This document shows, piece by piece, positions 18,237 through 27,345 of a stretch of DNA of 60,693 bases; position 1 is the stretch's first letter; each line of letters opens with the position of its first letter. Position numbers and translations under genes: made by a program. This DNA comes from an uncultured Methanobrevibacter sp. (GTDB lineage: Archaea > Methanobacteriota > Methanobacteria > Methanobacteriales > Methanobacteriaceae). Under the pieces are notes generated by a model. That model was not told where the DNA came from and did not search any database. It saw only the letters and a list, made by a program, of their open reading frames with translations. The stretch covers positions 1 through 60,693 of the forward strand of contig NZ_CADCJB010000005.1 in assembly GCF_902801725.1 (NCBI RefSeq), in the 5' to 3' direction.

Positions 18237-20198
18237 TTATTTTTTTAATTCAGCTAAGTTTTCTTTTAATAGTTTATAAATGTTTTCTGCACCAATAATC
18301 TCATCATCACTGACATTCCAGCTTGAAGGGTACAATATGAATGGTTTAGATTGGTCTCCACCGGCTCCGCCGTGGCTTCCAACCAATTCCTCAAAGGCAC
18401 ATACTTCATCAGCTTCCTGGTCATAAAAACTGTTGACAAGAATATCTGGAGTGTGTTCAAATGAACTGGTTCTTTTTAAATGTCTAACAATGTTGTCTCC
18501 AAATCCTTCAAGAGGGTTTTCTCCTTCAATTTCACCGCTGTCCAAGTAATAGGTTCCGTTTTTTCCAATAGCCATATCACCGTGTTCTTGTGATTTAACT
18601 AAAATAAATCCTACATATTCATTGTTTATGATGCCCGGTATCAATTTAGGGAAATAGTTATTAAGTTCCTCGTATGTTAATCTTTGGCTCCATTGAGTCA
18701 AATAAATCATTGCAAGATTGCCTGATGCCAATACGATTACTTCAGAGTCACTTAATTCCTGTTGTTCTTCTTTTTCTTTTTTAATTTTTTTCTTGTCTCT
18801 TGAAAATGGAGAAGATCCTGCAAAGTGGTCCTCATTTGAATTCAGTTTTGCAAACATGGTCATGTCTTCAGGAAGTAATGATTTGACAAAATCCTCAAAT
18901 GTTTTACCATATCGTTGGGTAAATGTAGCCCCGTTTGTCTGACCATGGTCTGATTGAATGACAAACTGATAGTCTCTAGGACAATATTTGTTCGCATCAG
19001 TTAAATGCTTAATTTGTTTGTCCATTTCTCTTAAGGCAAACCATGCGTCATTGTCCCGAACTCCTGAGTGGTGGGCAATTTCATCATAACCCAGATATGT
19101 TGAGTATGCAACATCAACATCTCCAATCATCATATCTCCGATTAATGTTGAAGTATTAATTTCCCTCATAAATACGTTGGTGGCTGCCCTTGTTGGAATG
19201 TATACTATTCCACGTTTTATTCTTGGTCTGATGTTTTTCACTGAGTGTACAATCTGTGACCAGATTTCACGTATTATGTCTGCAAGAAACAAAGCAATTA
19301 TACGTGCAAAATTACTTGGATTGGAAAATACGGAGTACCATGCCTTATTGTATAATTTTTTAAAGTCCATTATCTTACTGAAAGTAAATATTACATTGTC
19401 GGTATCTCCTGAAAATAAATTTGATCTGCTTGCTCCATTATCAACAAGCAATCCATTTCCATCTGAAATCCTTTTTTCTAATTCGGGTACTTTACTGATT
19501 CCTGAACACTGCATCATCTGATTGCCATTGTTCTTTTCTATCCATCTGAATGCAACAATGTCTTCATTATTTCCATGAAGGATTCCTGCTTGACTGGCAC
19601 CAGTTTGAGAAGACAGGTCAGTTTCCCACATTCTAAGCTTGTAATGACCACTGTCAATCATTTTTTTGATATGGGGCATATCTCCTCTTTCAACTGCTTC
19701 ACATAAGACTTCGTAGGCAAGCCCATCAATTTCAACGATTATTACTCCTGGATAATCTTTAATTTCAGTTTTTCTTTTCTTTTCAGCATCTCTTAATACA
19801 GACCGGTAATATGAACTGTCGTCTTCGATTGTTATTAATGCTGAAAGTATGGTTGTAACGGCAGCCATACCCAATGGGGCAAGAATAATTGCACCACCAT
19901 TAATTTCTATTCCAAAAATTGGTGCGAAAATCTGAAGTAGGAGTCCGTTTAATATCAGTGTTCCGAAACCGAAAGTTATAACTAAAAAAGGCATTGCTAT
20001 TCTTGTTAAAATAGGCCAGAGTATTGCATTTATTAAACTGATAAATAGCACTAAAAGGATTATGTTATCAAATTCACTAGCTTCAACTCCTAATCCTAAA
20101 AAACTTATCAGATATATCCCTAAGACATTTCCAATAAATACAATTAAACTTCTTTTAAAATTTCTTTTTGGGGTTTGTTTTTGGTCAATAATTTCCAT
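18237..20198 (-). CDS. Holin-like membrane domain fused to alkaline-phosphatase-superfamily phosphodiesterase
   Basis: The ATG at 20198 is chosen over the in-frame TTG at 20237 because AAGGGA lies just upstream. The 653-aa protein has four predicted helices in its first 120 residues, matching the phage-holin-family-4/YvlD-like membrane domain (LINAILWPILTRIAMPFLVI is typical). A cytoplasmic or external domain of the type I phosphodiesterase/nucleotide pyrophosphatase superfamily follows: VIIVEIDGLAYEVL carries the first metal Asp, TDLSSQTGASQAGI the nucleophile region, and FVIQSDHGQTNG the Asp-His metal ligands. VGSHGGAGGDQS supplies a late His. The substrate is unknown; a phosphodiester or phospholipid headgroup at the membrane is plausible. 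A TM-anchored protein gene lies 54 nt upstream in the same direction. Confidence 0.88.
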   Translation of the reverse strand: MEIIDQKQTPKRNFKRSLIVFIGNVLGIYLISFLGLGVEASEFDNIILLVLFISLINAILWPILTRIAMPFLVITFGFGTLILNGLLLQIFAPIFGIEINGGAIILAPLGMAAVTTILSALITIEDDSSYYRSVLRDAEKKRKTEIKDYPGVIIVEIDGLAYEVLCEAVERGDMPHIKKMIDSGHYKLRMWETDLSSQTGASQAGILHGNNEDIVAFRWIEKNNGNQMMQCSGISKVPELEKRISDGNGLLVDNGASRSNLFSGDTDNVIFTFSKIMDFKKLYNKAWYSVFSNPSNFARIIALFLADIIREIWSQIVHSVKNIRPRIKRGIVYIPTRAATNVFMREINTSTLIGDMMIGDVDVAYSTYLGYDEIAHHSGVRDNDAWFALREMDKQIKHLTDANKYCPRDYQFVIQSDHGQTNGATFTQRYGKTFEDFVKSLLPEDMTMFAKLNSNEDHFAGSSPFSRDKKKIKKEKEEQQELSDSEVIVLASGNLAMIYLTQWSQRLTYEELNNYFPKLIPGIINNEYVGFILVKSQEHGDMAIGKNGTYYLDSGEIEGENPLEGFGDNIVRHLKRTSSFEHTPDILVNSFYDQEADEVCAFEELVGSHGGAGGDQSKPFILYPSSWNVSDDEIIGAENIYKLLKENLAELKK

Positions 20199-20252
20199 AG
20201 TAATCCCTTGTTCCTTATTTATATCTAATATTTTCAAAAATTTTCATTCAGT

Positions 20253-20957
20253 TCATATTGGTAGCTTTCCAGTGTAGTGCTCTATTGTATTTTGAGCATC
20301 ATCTAATTTAACTCCTGTTTTCTCTTCTAGTGTGGATTTGACATTGCTTAAATTAGCATTATCTGTATAATTCTTTGCTTTTGACTGTAAATCTCCACTT
20401 AGATTTCCTACGGTATTCATTGCCTTATCTAACTCAGTGGTGTCTGAAAAAACCTTTTTGTACTGTACTGATTTGGCCATGTGAATTGCCATGTCCTTGT
20501 CATTGCAGCAGATTACGATATTGTCGTAGGTGGTTTCATTAGATAATGGAATGCAGTAAAATTTGCCGTTATAGTTTATTTTAATAATATCAAATATGTG
20601 GATTTCCAATATTTTATCGGCATTTATCACATAACATGTATAACCGTCAATATTTTGCTTTTCTCCACTTGTTATTACCTTATTCAGGGCATTAAAGCCT
20701 AGTTCACTTACTTTGATAATATCTTTGTCCTCGTGGTTGTTGTATGTGACTAATATTCCGTTGTTCCAGTGCCATATTTTGGTGCCCTGGACTTTCCCGT
20801 CATATTTAGTTTGATTGGCCGGAACTTCTATGGTTGTTCCATTTGGAGTAATATCGATTCTATCATAATGTACTGTAGTCAGCATTATTATAACAACGCC
20901 CGCAACAATGATTAAAATTATCATGCTAATTATAATTATTTTTTTTTTATTATCCAT
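20253..20957 (-). CDS. Membrane-anchored protein of unknown function
   Basis: This 234-aa protein has one N-terminal helix (residues 6-28, IIIISMIILIIVAGVVIIML). An extracytoplasmic beta-rich domain follows (about 35-165, including GTKIWHWNNGILVTYNN), then a helical tail (about 170-234) rich in Asp, Lys and Asn that may form a coiled coil. I do not recognise the family. It is 54 nt upstream of the holin/phosphodiesterase fusion on the same strand, so the two may be co-expressed at the membrane. A GGAG ribosome-binding site precedes the ATG. Confidence 0.65.
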   Translation of the reverse strand: MDNKKKIIIISMIILIIVAGVVIIMLTTVHYDRIDITPNGTTIEVPANQTKYDGKVQGTKIWHWNNGILVTYNNHEDKDIIKVSELGFNALNKVITSGEKQNIDGYTCYVINADKILEIHIFDIIKINYNGKFYCIPLSNETTYDNIVICCNDKDMAIHMAKSVQYKKVFSDTTELDKAMNTVGNLSGDLQSKAKNYTDNANLSNVKSTLEEKTGVKLDDAQNTIEHYTGKLPI

Positions 20958-21226
20958 TAGTAATACTCTCCTTGTTTTTAGCGAGTAATAAGTTATTTTT
21001 TCTAAACCAACATTCAGCCGATTTCATGTTAAAACCATTAAAAACATGAATAAAACAATCATTAATGTTAATTAAAGTTTGTATTTCATTGCATATAAAA
21101 ATTAATGTAGATAACTAAATTTAAAAAATATTCATTAAACTAAAAACAATTTATAAATATTACTTTTTAAATAAATAATTAATATCTCTTTAAGGGATTC
21201 AATAAATTTTGTTAAATGGTGTTAAT

Positions 21227-22054
21227 ATGGATGTAATAGATATAATTAAGGATTCTTTCATATTCCCATCAAAAGACATGAAAACATTGTTAATTTATGT
21301 TTTACTGTCCCTCATTGCAGGAGCATTTTCTTTAGTTGGAATCTTAGTATATATACTGGGATTCATTCAACCTGAATGTTTCATGTGGGGTGGTATGGCT
21401 ATCGTTGTTTCAATGTTAATTGGATGGGTAATGTATGGTTATTCGGTCAGTGTTATCAAATCTGGAATTGATCTTTCTGATGAAGTTCCTAAGTTTGAAT
21501 GGTGGGAAAATTTCATCATAGGTTTTGATAATTTTATTGTCACAATCGTTTACTTTTTAATTCCTGCTTTTATCACTTTAATTGTAGGATATATGGCGAA
21601 TATTTATGATAATTTATTTATAGTTAGCAGAGAAATTTATTTACAGACTCACTATGCTTATATGGGATCTTCCAGTGCTGTTGCATTTAATACAATATCT
21701 CAGGCATTGGCCAATTTAGTGGTTTCTTTAGCTATCACTCTTACTGCTGCTTTGGTTGTATTTGTAATCTTTTCATTTCTCCAAACTATGGCTGAAGCAA
21801 GATTGGCAAATACTGGTAGTTTAAGTGAAGCTTTAAATGTATTTGAAGCGGCAAAAGACATAGGAAGAATTGGTATAGGTAAAGTAATAATTGTAATCAT
21901 ATTAGTTATTGTGGTTACTGGTGTTGTTGAGATGGTTTTTTCAGCTTTATTTAATATTGTGCCGATTTTATCAATTCTTTCAATTATAGTAACTCCGTAC
22001 TTACTATTCTTTGCTCAAAGGGCTGTTGGATTATTATATTCTGATATAGCTTAA
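21227..22054 (+). CDS. DUF4013 multi-pass membrane protein
   Basis: The ATG at 21227 follows the leader GGTGTTAAT, the same one found before glnK and the gene at 52706; the in-frame TTG at 21209 lacks it. The 275-aa product has the DUF4013 layout. A short N-terminal motif (DVIDIIKDSFIFPSKD) precedes pairs of helices. A conserved turn (GYSVSVIKSGIDLSDEVPKF) with EWWENF follows, and then long central helices and a C-terminal hydrophobic pair. Function is unknown; the family is common in Methanobacteriales, often in several copies. It ends in a terminator whose stem contains the stop codon. Confidence 0.85.
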   Translation: MDVIDIIKDSFIFPSKDMKTLLIYVLLSLIAGAFSLVGILVYILGFIQPECFMWGGMAIVVSMLIGWVMYGYSVSVIKSGIDLSDEVPKFEWWENFIIGFDNFIVTIVYFLIPAFITLIVGYMANIYDNLFIVSREIYLQTHYAYMGSSSAVAFNTISQALANLVVSLAITLTAALVVFVIFSFLQTMAEARLANTGSLSEALNVFEAAKDIGRIGIGKVIIVIILVIVVTGVVEMVFSALFNIVPILSILSIIVTPYLLFFAQRAVGLLYSDIA

Positions 22055-22090
22055 TATTTTAAGCTATAACTTTTTCTTTTTTTTTTGAAA
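22045..22090 (+). terminator. Terminator overlapping the DUF4013 stop codon
   Basis: TATAGCTTAA (22045-22054) pairs perfectly with TTAAGCTATA (22059-22068) around a 4-nt loop. It is followed by TTTTTC and a second T run to about 22086. The stop TAA is the end of the left arm. The T run also faces the convergent GNAT gene, so termination may be bidirectional. Confidence 0.7.
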
Positions 22091-22098
22091 ATATTAAA

Positions 22099-22647
22099 TC
22101 AAGGATTATTGGGAAGTTTGAATTCCATATTGTACATGCCTCTTTTTAAAAAAGATTTTTTATTATAAACTTTAAATCCTAATCTTTCATATAATGTCTT
22201 TGCTTTTTGATTTCTGAAATCAGCATCCAAAATAACTCTTTTATAACCCTTTTTTTGAGCATAATCAATAACATCTTTAATGACTTTTGTTCCATAACCA
22301 TTTGACCTTTGTTTTTCATCAATGGCTATTTCTGCGATATAAACATCATCCTTTTTAATGTCACAAATAACAAAATAGTCCCATATTTCAACAATTAACA
22401 GTTTAAGTGGGTTAAAATGGGTTTTAGGCTGTTTATCATGAGTATATGCGACTAATATTCCAATTATATTTCCGTTATCATAAATTACTTTGATGCATTC
22501 ATCATTTTTTAAATTTTTTTCAAGAGCAGCAATGGCTTTTTCTTTTGAACTGAAAAGCTTATCGTAGGTTCTGAAGTCTACAGTATATTTTAGTGTTGCA
22601 ATTTTATTTATATCATGAATTTGAGGGTCGAAATTTACATATTCCAT
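22099..22647 (-). CDS. GNAT-family N-acetyltransferase
   Basis: This 182-aa GNAT-fold protein transfers an acetyl group from acetyl-CoA to an unknown amine. Motif A is clear: VYIAEIAIDEKQRSNGYGTK, whose Q-R-S-N-G-Y-G segment fits the acetyl-CoA pyrophosphate-binding consensus. After it come RVILDADFRNQKAKTLYERL and the typical end GFKVYNKKSF, as in RimI-like enzymes. Position gives no clue to the acceptor; it stands alone, convergent with the DUF4013 gene. Confidence 0.85.
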   Translation of the reverse strand: MEYVNFDPQIHDINKIATLKYTVDFRTYDKLFSSKEKAIAALEKNLKNDECIKVIYDNGNIIGILVAYTHDKQPKTHFNPLKLLIVEIWDYFVICDIKKDDVYIAEIAIDEKQRSNGYGTKVIKDVIDYAQKKGYKRVILDADFRNQKAKTLYERLGFKVYNKKSFLKRGMYNMEFKLPNNP

Positions 22648-22804
22648 TGTTATCTCCTGTTAATTTCACATAATCATTAGGGCAACTGATAGTTAATATG
22701 TCTAAACAGAGTTAAAAATTTGCTCTTTTTAAATTAAAATTCAAGCAGCTTTGATTGAAGATTCTTTCAATTGTCAAAAATAATATAGTCTTTTAATTAA
22801 AACA

Positions 22805-22849
22805 GTTAAAATAAAAAAAATAAAAATAGAAGCAATCAAAAGATTGCTT
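22805..22849 (-). terminator. Terminator of the DUF308 gene
   Basis: An 8-bp perfect hairpin, AAGCAATC-aaaa-GATTGCTT (22830-22849), is followed on the minus strand by a T-rich tract read at about 22829-22805. It lies 9 nt past the stop of the leftward DUF308 gene. Confidence 0.7.
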
Positions 22850-22857
22850 ATTAAGTT

Positions 22858-23310
22858 CTATTCCATATACATTCTTATTCCTTGGATGATTAAAGCTACA
22901 CCTATAAGAACCGCAGCAAAAATTGGTTGACCTAGTGAGAATCCTCCAAGAGCAAATGATATTATACCTAAAATTATCATCAATAATGAAGCAATCTTTG
23001 ACATTTGTGAATCTGAAATCAGACCTATAATACCTGCTAAAATCATTATAATACCGATGATGTAGAATTGTAATCCTAAAAGGAATGATAATGCATCAAT
23101 GTTAAATGTGAACAGCAATCCGAATATAATCGCCAGAATACCAATAACAATATTGATTGCTGAAAATCCGGCAAGTATTAATGCTATACCAAAGAATACT
23201 AAACTTATTCCTATAAGAATAGATACTAGTCCAGAACTGAAAATAGGGAATATTATAAAGATTAATCCTAAAATAACAGATAATATTCCGGATATTTTAT
23301 TGGGTTCCAT
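22858..23310 (-). CDS. DUF308/HdeD-like small membrane protein
   Basis: This 150-aa protein is almost entirely hydrophobic, with six short helices and internally repeated Gly-rich motifs (ILSVILGLIFIIFPIF, IVIGILAIIFGLLF, LLMIILGIISFALGGF). This is the DUF308 pattern of HdeD-like proteins. In bacteria HdeD is tied to acid resistance, but the archaeal role is unknown. A GGAGG-like sequence sits before the ATG. Monocistronic, with its own hairpin terminator. Confidence 0.82.
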   Translation of the reverse strand: MEPNKISGILSVILGLIFIIFPIFSSGLVSILIGISLVFFGIALILAGFSAINIVIGILAIIFGLLFTFNIDALSFLLGLQFYIIGIIMILAGIIGLISDSQMSKIASLLMIILGIISFALGGFSLGQPIFAAVLIGVALIIQGIRMYME

Positions 23311-23522
23311 ATTTTTTCCTCCAAAAATTTGTTATATTCACTTTTCAAGTGAAAAATATAAAAACTTAAAAAGCAAGAAGCTCTTTAAAGTATATTATCT
23401 GTTTTACACTATTTAATTATTATTGATTTTCCAAAAATTTAATTAATTGTCTGATATAAAATATGTAATAAGAAAATATTGAGTGGAAAATCACAAGCAC
23501 TATATCTTTTTGGTTAGATAAA

Positions 23523-24842
23523 ATGATTCTTAAGGTAAAAAATATTTCAGAAATTGGTGGTGTTGTAAAGGCACCTCCTTCAAAAAGTTATTCTCATAGG
23601 GCAGTAATTTTAGCTTCTCTTGCAAAAGGCACTTCTAAACTTTATGACATGTTATTTTCAGAAGATACTTTAGCTTCAATAAGAGTTTGTAAGGCGCTGG
23701 GTGCTGAAATAAACGAAAAAGATGATTATTTGGAAGTGATAGGGACAGGGGGCAAACTTCATAATTCTTTAAGTGAAGCGATTGATTTGGCAAACTCCGG
23801 AACTACCTTGAGATTAATGACATCTGTTTCCGCATTGTCCAACAATGAAGTCATTTTGACCGGAGATGAATCGCTGCAGACACGTCCGATGGGCTTGCTG
23901 ATGGATGCTCTACATCCTTTGGGTGTTGAAACTAGATCATTAAATGATAATGAAAAGGCACCTATATTAATCAAACCTGGTTATTCTGGTGGTGAGACCA
24001 ATATTATGGGAAGCGTCAGTTCCCAATTTATTTCATCTATTTTAATTTCATCACCCTTGTCTGAACATGGTGTGGCGTTGTATGTGTTACCTGAATTCAA
24101 ATCAAAGCCTTATGTTAATATGACTTTGGATATCATGAGGAAATTCGGTGTTAAGGTACTGAAAGGATATTATCTGAAGCATGAGAGTTGTGATAAGGAA
24201 CATCAAAGTTGCCGAATTGATGAATTTAAAGTTAAAAAGCAGTGTTATTCAGCTTGTGATTACACTGTTGAAGGTGATTATTCATCAGCATCTTATCTTT
24301 TAGCGTTAATTGCCATTAATGGAGGTAAAGCCAAAATTATGAATTTGTTTAGGGATTCGAAACAAGGTGATAAATATATTTTGGACATCCTGCAAAAGAT
24401 GGGCGCTACAATTGTCCGTGGTGATGATTATGTTGAAATTGCATCTACAGGTGTTTTGAAGGCTATTGATGTTGATCTGTCAAATGCTCCTGATTTGTTG
24501 ATAACTGTGGCAGTGCTTGCTGCTATGGCTGAAGGTACAAGCAGGATTACTGGTGTGGCTCATGCAAGAGTAAAAGAAACTGACAGAATTGATACAACTT
24601 GCCGTGAACTTGAAAAATTAGGCTGTCAACTAAAGGAATATGAAGATGGAATGAGCATAACTGGTGGCGTTTCACCGGGTGTTGTTGATTCCCATGGAGA
24701 CCACAGACTGGCCATGGCATTTTCTTTAATAGGTCTTAAACAGGATATAGAAATTACCAACGGAGAAGTATTTGATGTGTCTTTTCCAAACTTCATTGAA
24801 AGCATGGCAGAACTTGGGTTTGAATTGGAGTTGGTTGAATGA
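23523..24842 (+). CDS. aroA: 3-phosphoshikimate 1-carboxyvinyltransferase (EPSP synthase)
   Basis: This 439-aa enzyme transfers the enolpyruvyl group of PEP to shikimate-3-phosphate, the sixth shikimate-pathway step. Seen are [17 protein letters not shown] with the substrate-binding Lys/Ser/Arg, [53 protein letters not shown] and [16 protein letters not shown]. At about residues 225-245 there is an apparent insertion carrying four Cys ([11 protein letters not shown] ... [10 protein letters not shown]), which I do not know from typical AroA and which may be redox-sensitive. The stop overlaps the start of nth (ATGA). aroD lies at 51.9 kb, outside this unit. Confidence 0.96.
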   Translation: MILKVKNISEIGGVVKAPPSKSYSHRAVILASLAKGTSKLYDMLFSEDTLASIRVCKALGAEINEKDDYLEVIGTGGKLHNSLSEAIDLANSGTTLRLMTSVSALSNNEVILTGDESLQTRPMGLLMDALHPLGVETRSLNDNEKAPILIKPGYSGGETNIMGSVSSQFISSILISSPLSEHGVALYVLPEFKSKPYVNMTLDIMRKFGVKVLKGYYLKHESCDKEHQSCRIDEFKVKKQCYSACDYTVEGDYSSASYLLALIAINGGKAKIMNLFRDSKQGDKYILDILQKMGATIVRGDDYVEIASTGVLKAIDVDLSNAPDLLITVAVLAAMAEGTSRITGVAHARVKETDRIDTTCRELEKLGCQLKEYEDGMSITGGVSPGVVDSHGDHRLAMAFSLIGLKQDIEITNGEVFDVSFPNFIESMAELGFELELVE

Positions 24843-25468
24843 ATAAGGAAGAGAGAGTAATTCAATTAGTTGAAGATTTGGAGACTACTTTTGAGATAAG
24901 AACATTTTTGGACCATGATCCCTATAAGGTACTGATTAGAACCATTCTATCTCAAAGAACAAGGGATGAAAATACTGATCAGGCTACAAATAACTTATTT
25001 GCCAAATATCCTGATATCTATGCTGTTGTTGATGCTCCGATTGATGATGTTAAAGAGTTAATAAGGCCGGCTGGCTTTTATAATGTTAAAGCGGCAAGAA
25101 TACAGGAAGTTTCTCAAATTTTAATTGACCAGTATGGAGGGGAAGTTCCAAATACCGTTGAAGAAATGATTAAGCTTCCTGGTGTTGGCAGAAAAACAGC
25201 AAATTGCGTAATGGTTTTTGCTTTTGAGCTTCCGGCAATCCCTGTTGATACTCATGTTCACAGAATTTCAAATCGTTTGGGTTTGGTTGATACAAAGGAC
25301 CCTGAAGATACGGAAGTCGAGCTATGTAAAATCGCTCCTGAGGATTTGTGGATTAAACTGAATGATTTGATGGTTCAGTTCGGTCAAAATATCTGCAAAC
25401 CGATTGGTCCTCAGTGTGAGATTTGCCCATGCACTGAAATCTGTGATTATTTTAAGGAAAATGTTTAA
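24839..25468 (+). CDS. nth: Endonuclease III (DNA glycosylase/AP lyase)
   Basis: This 209-aa base-excision-repair enzyme removes oxidised pyrimidines and cleaves the abasic site. The helix-hairpin-helix [13 protein letters not shown] holds the lyase Lys. [16 protein letters not shown] holds the catalytic Asp. The C-terminus carries a complete [4Fe-4S] motif C-x6-C-x2-C-x5-C ([18 protein letters not shown]). The usual LSAQTTD segment reads [10 protein letters not shown]. The start codon overlaps the aroA stop by 4 nt, so expression is translationally coupled. Confidence 0.94.
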   Translation: MNKEERVIQLVEDLETTFEIRTFLDHDPYKVLIRTILSQRTRDENTDQATNNLFAKYPDIYAVVDAPIDDVKELIRPAGFYNVKAARIQEVSQILIDQYGGEVPNTVEEMIKLPGVGRKTANCVMVFAFELPAIPVDTHVHRISNRLGLVDTKDPEDTEVELCKIAPEDLWIKLNDLMVQFGQNICKPIGPQCEICPCTEICDYFKENV

Positions 25469-25477
25469 TATTTTCAG

Positions 25478-25508
25478 ATTATTTTTTTAGTCATACCAAA
25501 ACATTTAT
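25478..25508 (+). promoter_or_regulatory. cysK promoter block shared with metY
   Basis: A 31-bp stretch is nearly identical to 30551-30581 upstream of metY: a T-run element ATTATTTTTTTAG, three differing bases, then TACCAAAACATTTAT. The last part looks like a BRE plus TATA box (CATTTAT). Transcription would start about 25 nt downstream, inside the palindrome array at 25522-25555, leaving a leader of about 90 nt for cysK. A second possible TATA (TTTTAATATA) lies near 25577-25586. Confidence 0.55.
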
Positions 25509-25521
25509 TAAGTAAAACAGT

Positions 25522-25555
25522 GTTATATAACAATAGTTATTATAACTTATGTTAT
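25522..25555. promoter_or_regulatory. Array of ATAAC/GTTAT half-sites at the cysK promoter
   Basis: Two copies of ATAAC-N4-GTTAT stand in tandem at 25527-25540 (spacer AATA) and 25542-25555 (spacer TTAT), offset by 15 bp. An extra GTTAT at 25522-25526 makes five half-sites in 34 bp. The array lies just after the TATA-like block, where an archaeal repressor would block initiation. The same motif recurs at metY. It is probably an operator; the protein binding it is not known. Confidence 0.6.
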
Positions 25556-25622
25556 ATTAACTTTTAAGATAACCCTTTTAATATACCATTAAAAACAATT
25601 AATAATAAAGGAGAATTAAATC

Positions 25623-26570
25623 ATGGCAAATATACCAGAATTAAAAAGAGGAGTCCTAGACAGTATCACTGATGCTATCGGAAACACTCCAATTGTAAAA
25701 TTGAATAATTTAACTGAAGGATTGGAAGCAGAAGTTGATGTAAAAATCGAATCATTCAACCCAACCGGTAGTGTAAAAGACCGTGTTGCTGTTGCAATGA
25801 TTGAAGATGCAGAAGAAAAAGGTTTACTCAAGCCAGGTGCAACTATAATTGAGCCAACCAGTGGAAACACCGGTATCGGTCTTGCATTTGCTGCTGCTGC
25901 AAAAGGTTACAAATTAATTTTAACCATGCCGGACACAATGTCCATTGAAAGAAGAAAGTTCTTAAGCGTTTTGGGAGCTGAACTTGTTTTAACTCCAGGT
26001 GCTGATGGAATGGGTGGAGCTATTGCAAAAGCAAAAGAACTCAACGAAGAAACTGAAGGATCAATCATTTTAGGTCAATTTGACAATCCTGCTAACGTTA
26101 AAATCCATTCTGAAACAACTGCTCAGGAAATCCTGAGGGATACTGAAGGCAAAGTTGACATTGTTATTGGCGGTGTAGGTACTGGTGGAACAATTACTGG
26201 AATTGGTAAAGTTTTAAAAGAAGCTGTTCCTGATGTTAAAATTGTTGCAGTTGAACCAAAAGACTCACAAACATTAGGTAAAGGCGAAAAAGGACCTCAC
26301 AAAATTCAAGGAATCGGTGCAGGATTTGTACCTTCAATTTATGATGCAAGTGTAATCGATGAAATTATTCCTGTTGAAAATGAGGATGCTGGAAACACTT
26401 TACTTGCCCTTGCTAAAAAAGAGGGTATATTTTCAGGTATTTCATCTGGAGCTGCAACTTGGGCGGCATTGGATTTAGCTAAAAAAGAAGAAAATAAAGG
26501 TAAAAGAATAATTGCTATTTTACCGGACAACGGTGAAAGATATCTCTCTGTAGATTGGTTATTTGATTAA
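25623..26570 (+). CDS. cysK: Cysteine synthase (O-acetylserine sulfhydrylase)
   Basis: This 315-aa fold-type II PLP enzyme makes cysteine from O-acetylserine and sulfide. The PLP Lys is in FNPTGSVKDRVAVAMIEDA, the substrate loop is EPTSGNTGIGLAFAA, and GGVGTGGTITGIGKVLKE is the phosphate-binding Gly loop. The C-terminal GIFSGISSGAATWAAL is also typical. AAAGGAG precedes the ATG. It heads the row cysK-cysE-HTH regulator-tRNA-Cys-cysS and carries the ATAAC-N4-GTTAT array in its promoter, consistent with control by sulfur or cysteine status. Confidence 0.96.
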   Translation: MANIPELKRGVLDSITDAIGNTPIVKLNNLTEGLEAEVDVKIESFNPTGSVKDRVAVAMIEDAEEKGLLKPGATIIEPTSGNTGIGLAFAAAAKGYKLILTMPDTMSIERRKFLSVLGAELVLTPGADGMGGAIAKAKELNEETEGSIILGQFDNPANVKIHSETTAQEILRDTEGKVDIVIGGVGTGGTITGIGKVLKEAVPDVKIVAVEPKDSQTLGKGEKGPHKIQGIGAGFVPSIYDASVIDEIIPVENEDAGNTLLALAKKEGIFSGISSGAATWAALDLAKKEENKGKRIIAILPDNGERYLSVDWLFD

Positions 26571-26572
26571 GA

Positions 26573-26596
26573 ATAACTATTTATACTATATGTTAT
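26573..26596. promoter_or_regulatory. Widely spaced ATAAC...GTTAT pair between cysK and cysE
   Basis: ATAAC (26573-26577) and GTTAT (26592-26596) flank 14 bp, one helical turn more than the 4-bp spacing upstream of cysK and metY. A TATA-like AT-rich run follows (26597-26613). In such AT-rich DNA chance is possible, so this is only a candidate secondary site. Confidence 0.25.
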
Positions 26597-26629
26597 ATTA
26601 TATATTAATATAAAATTTGGAGATTTCAA

Positions 26630-27334
26630 ATGTTCGATGGTTTAAGAAGTGAAATTCAAGCTGTTAAAGATAAGGATCCTGCAGCACGTTCCACATTGGA
26701 AATATTTTTGTGCTATCCGGGTTTTTATGCCTTACTTTTCCATAGGGTAAGTCACTGGTTATGGATACACTCTCTTAAATTACTTGCTCGTATGAATTCC
26801 AATTTGGCCAGATTTATTACTGGAATTGAAATTCATCCTGGCGCAACATTTGGAAAAAGAGTTTTCATTGACCATGGTATGGGTGTTGTTGTTGGTGAAA
26901 CAGCAATTGTTGGTGATGATGTACTCATATATCAAGGTGTAATCCTTGGAGGTACCAGTACTGAAAAAACAAAAAGACATCCGACCATTGAAGATGGGGT
27001 GATTATTGGTGCCGGTGCTAAGGTAATGGGTAACATTACAATTGGAAAATATTCCAAAATTGGTACTGGTGCGGTTGTCCTGAAAGATGTCCCTCCCGAA
27101 TCCACATGTGTGGGAGTTCCTGGTCGCATAGTTAAGCATAAAGGCGTACGCAAGAAAGTTGACCTTGACCACGATAAACTTCCAGACCCTGTGGCCGATG
27201 CATTGAGGACACTTGAAAAACATCTTCAAGACAATGATAAACGCTTTGAGATTTTATTTGAAAAACATGGAATTTGTTTAACTGAAGATATCAGAGATGA
27301 ACAAGAAGATCTAGAGGATCTGTTTAAAAAATAG
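26630..27334 (+). CDS. cysE: Serine O-acetyltransferase
   Basis: This 234-aa left-handed beta-helix acetyltransferase makes O-acetylserine, the substrate of CysK. The helical N-terminus includes [20 protein letters not shown] and VSHWLW. Hexapeptide repeats follow ([57 protein letters not shown]) with catalytic His in FIDHGMGVV and [11 protein letters not shown] closing the active site. The last 45 residues form an acidic helical tail. GGAG lies before the ATG; the HTH gene starts 11 nt after the stop. Confidence 0.95.
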   Translation: MFDGLRSEIQAVKDKDPAARSTLEIFLCYPGFYALLFHRVSHWLWIHSLKLLARMNSNLARFITGIEIHPGATFGKRVFIDHGMGVVVGETAIVGDDVLIYQGVILGGTSTEKTKRHPTIEDGVIIGAGAKVMGNITIGKYSKIGTGAVVLKDVPPESTCVGVPGRIVKHKGVRKKVDLDHDKLPDPVADALRTLEKHLQDNDKRFEILFEKHGICLTEDIRDEQEDLEDLFKK

Positions 27335-27345
27335 AAGGGATTTTT

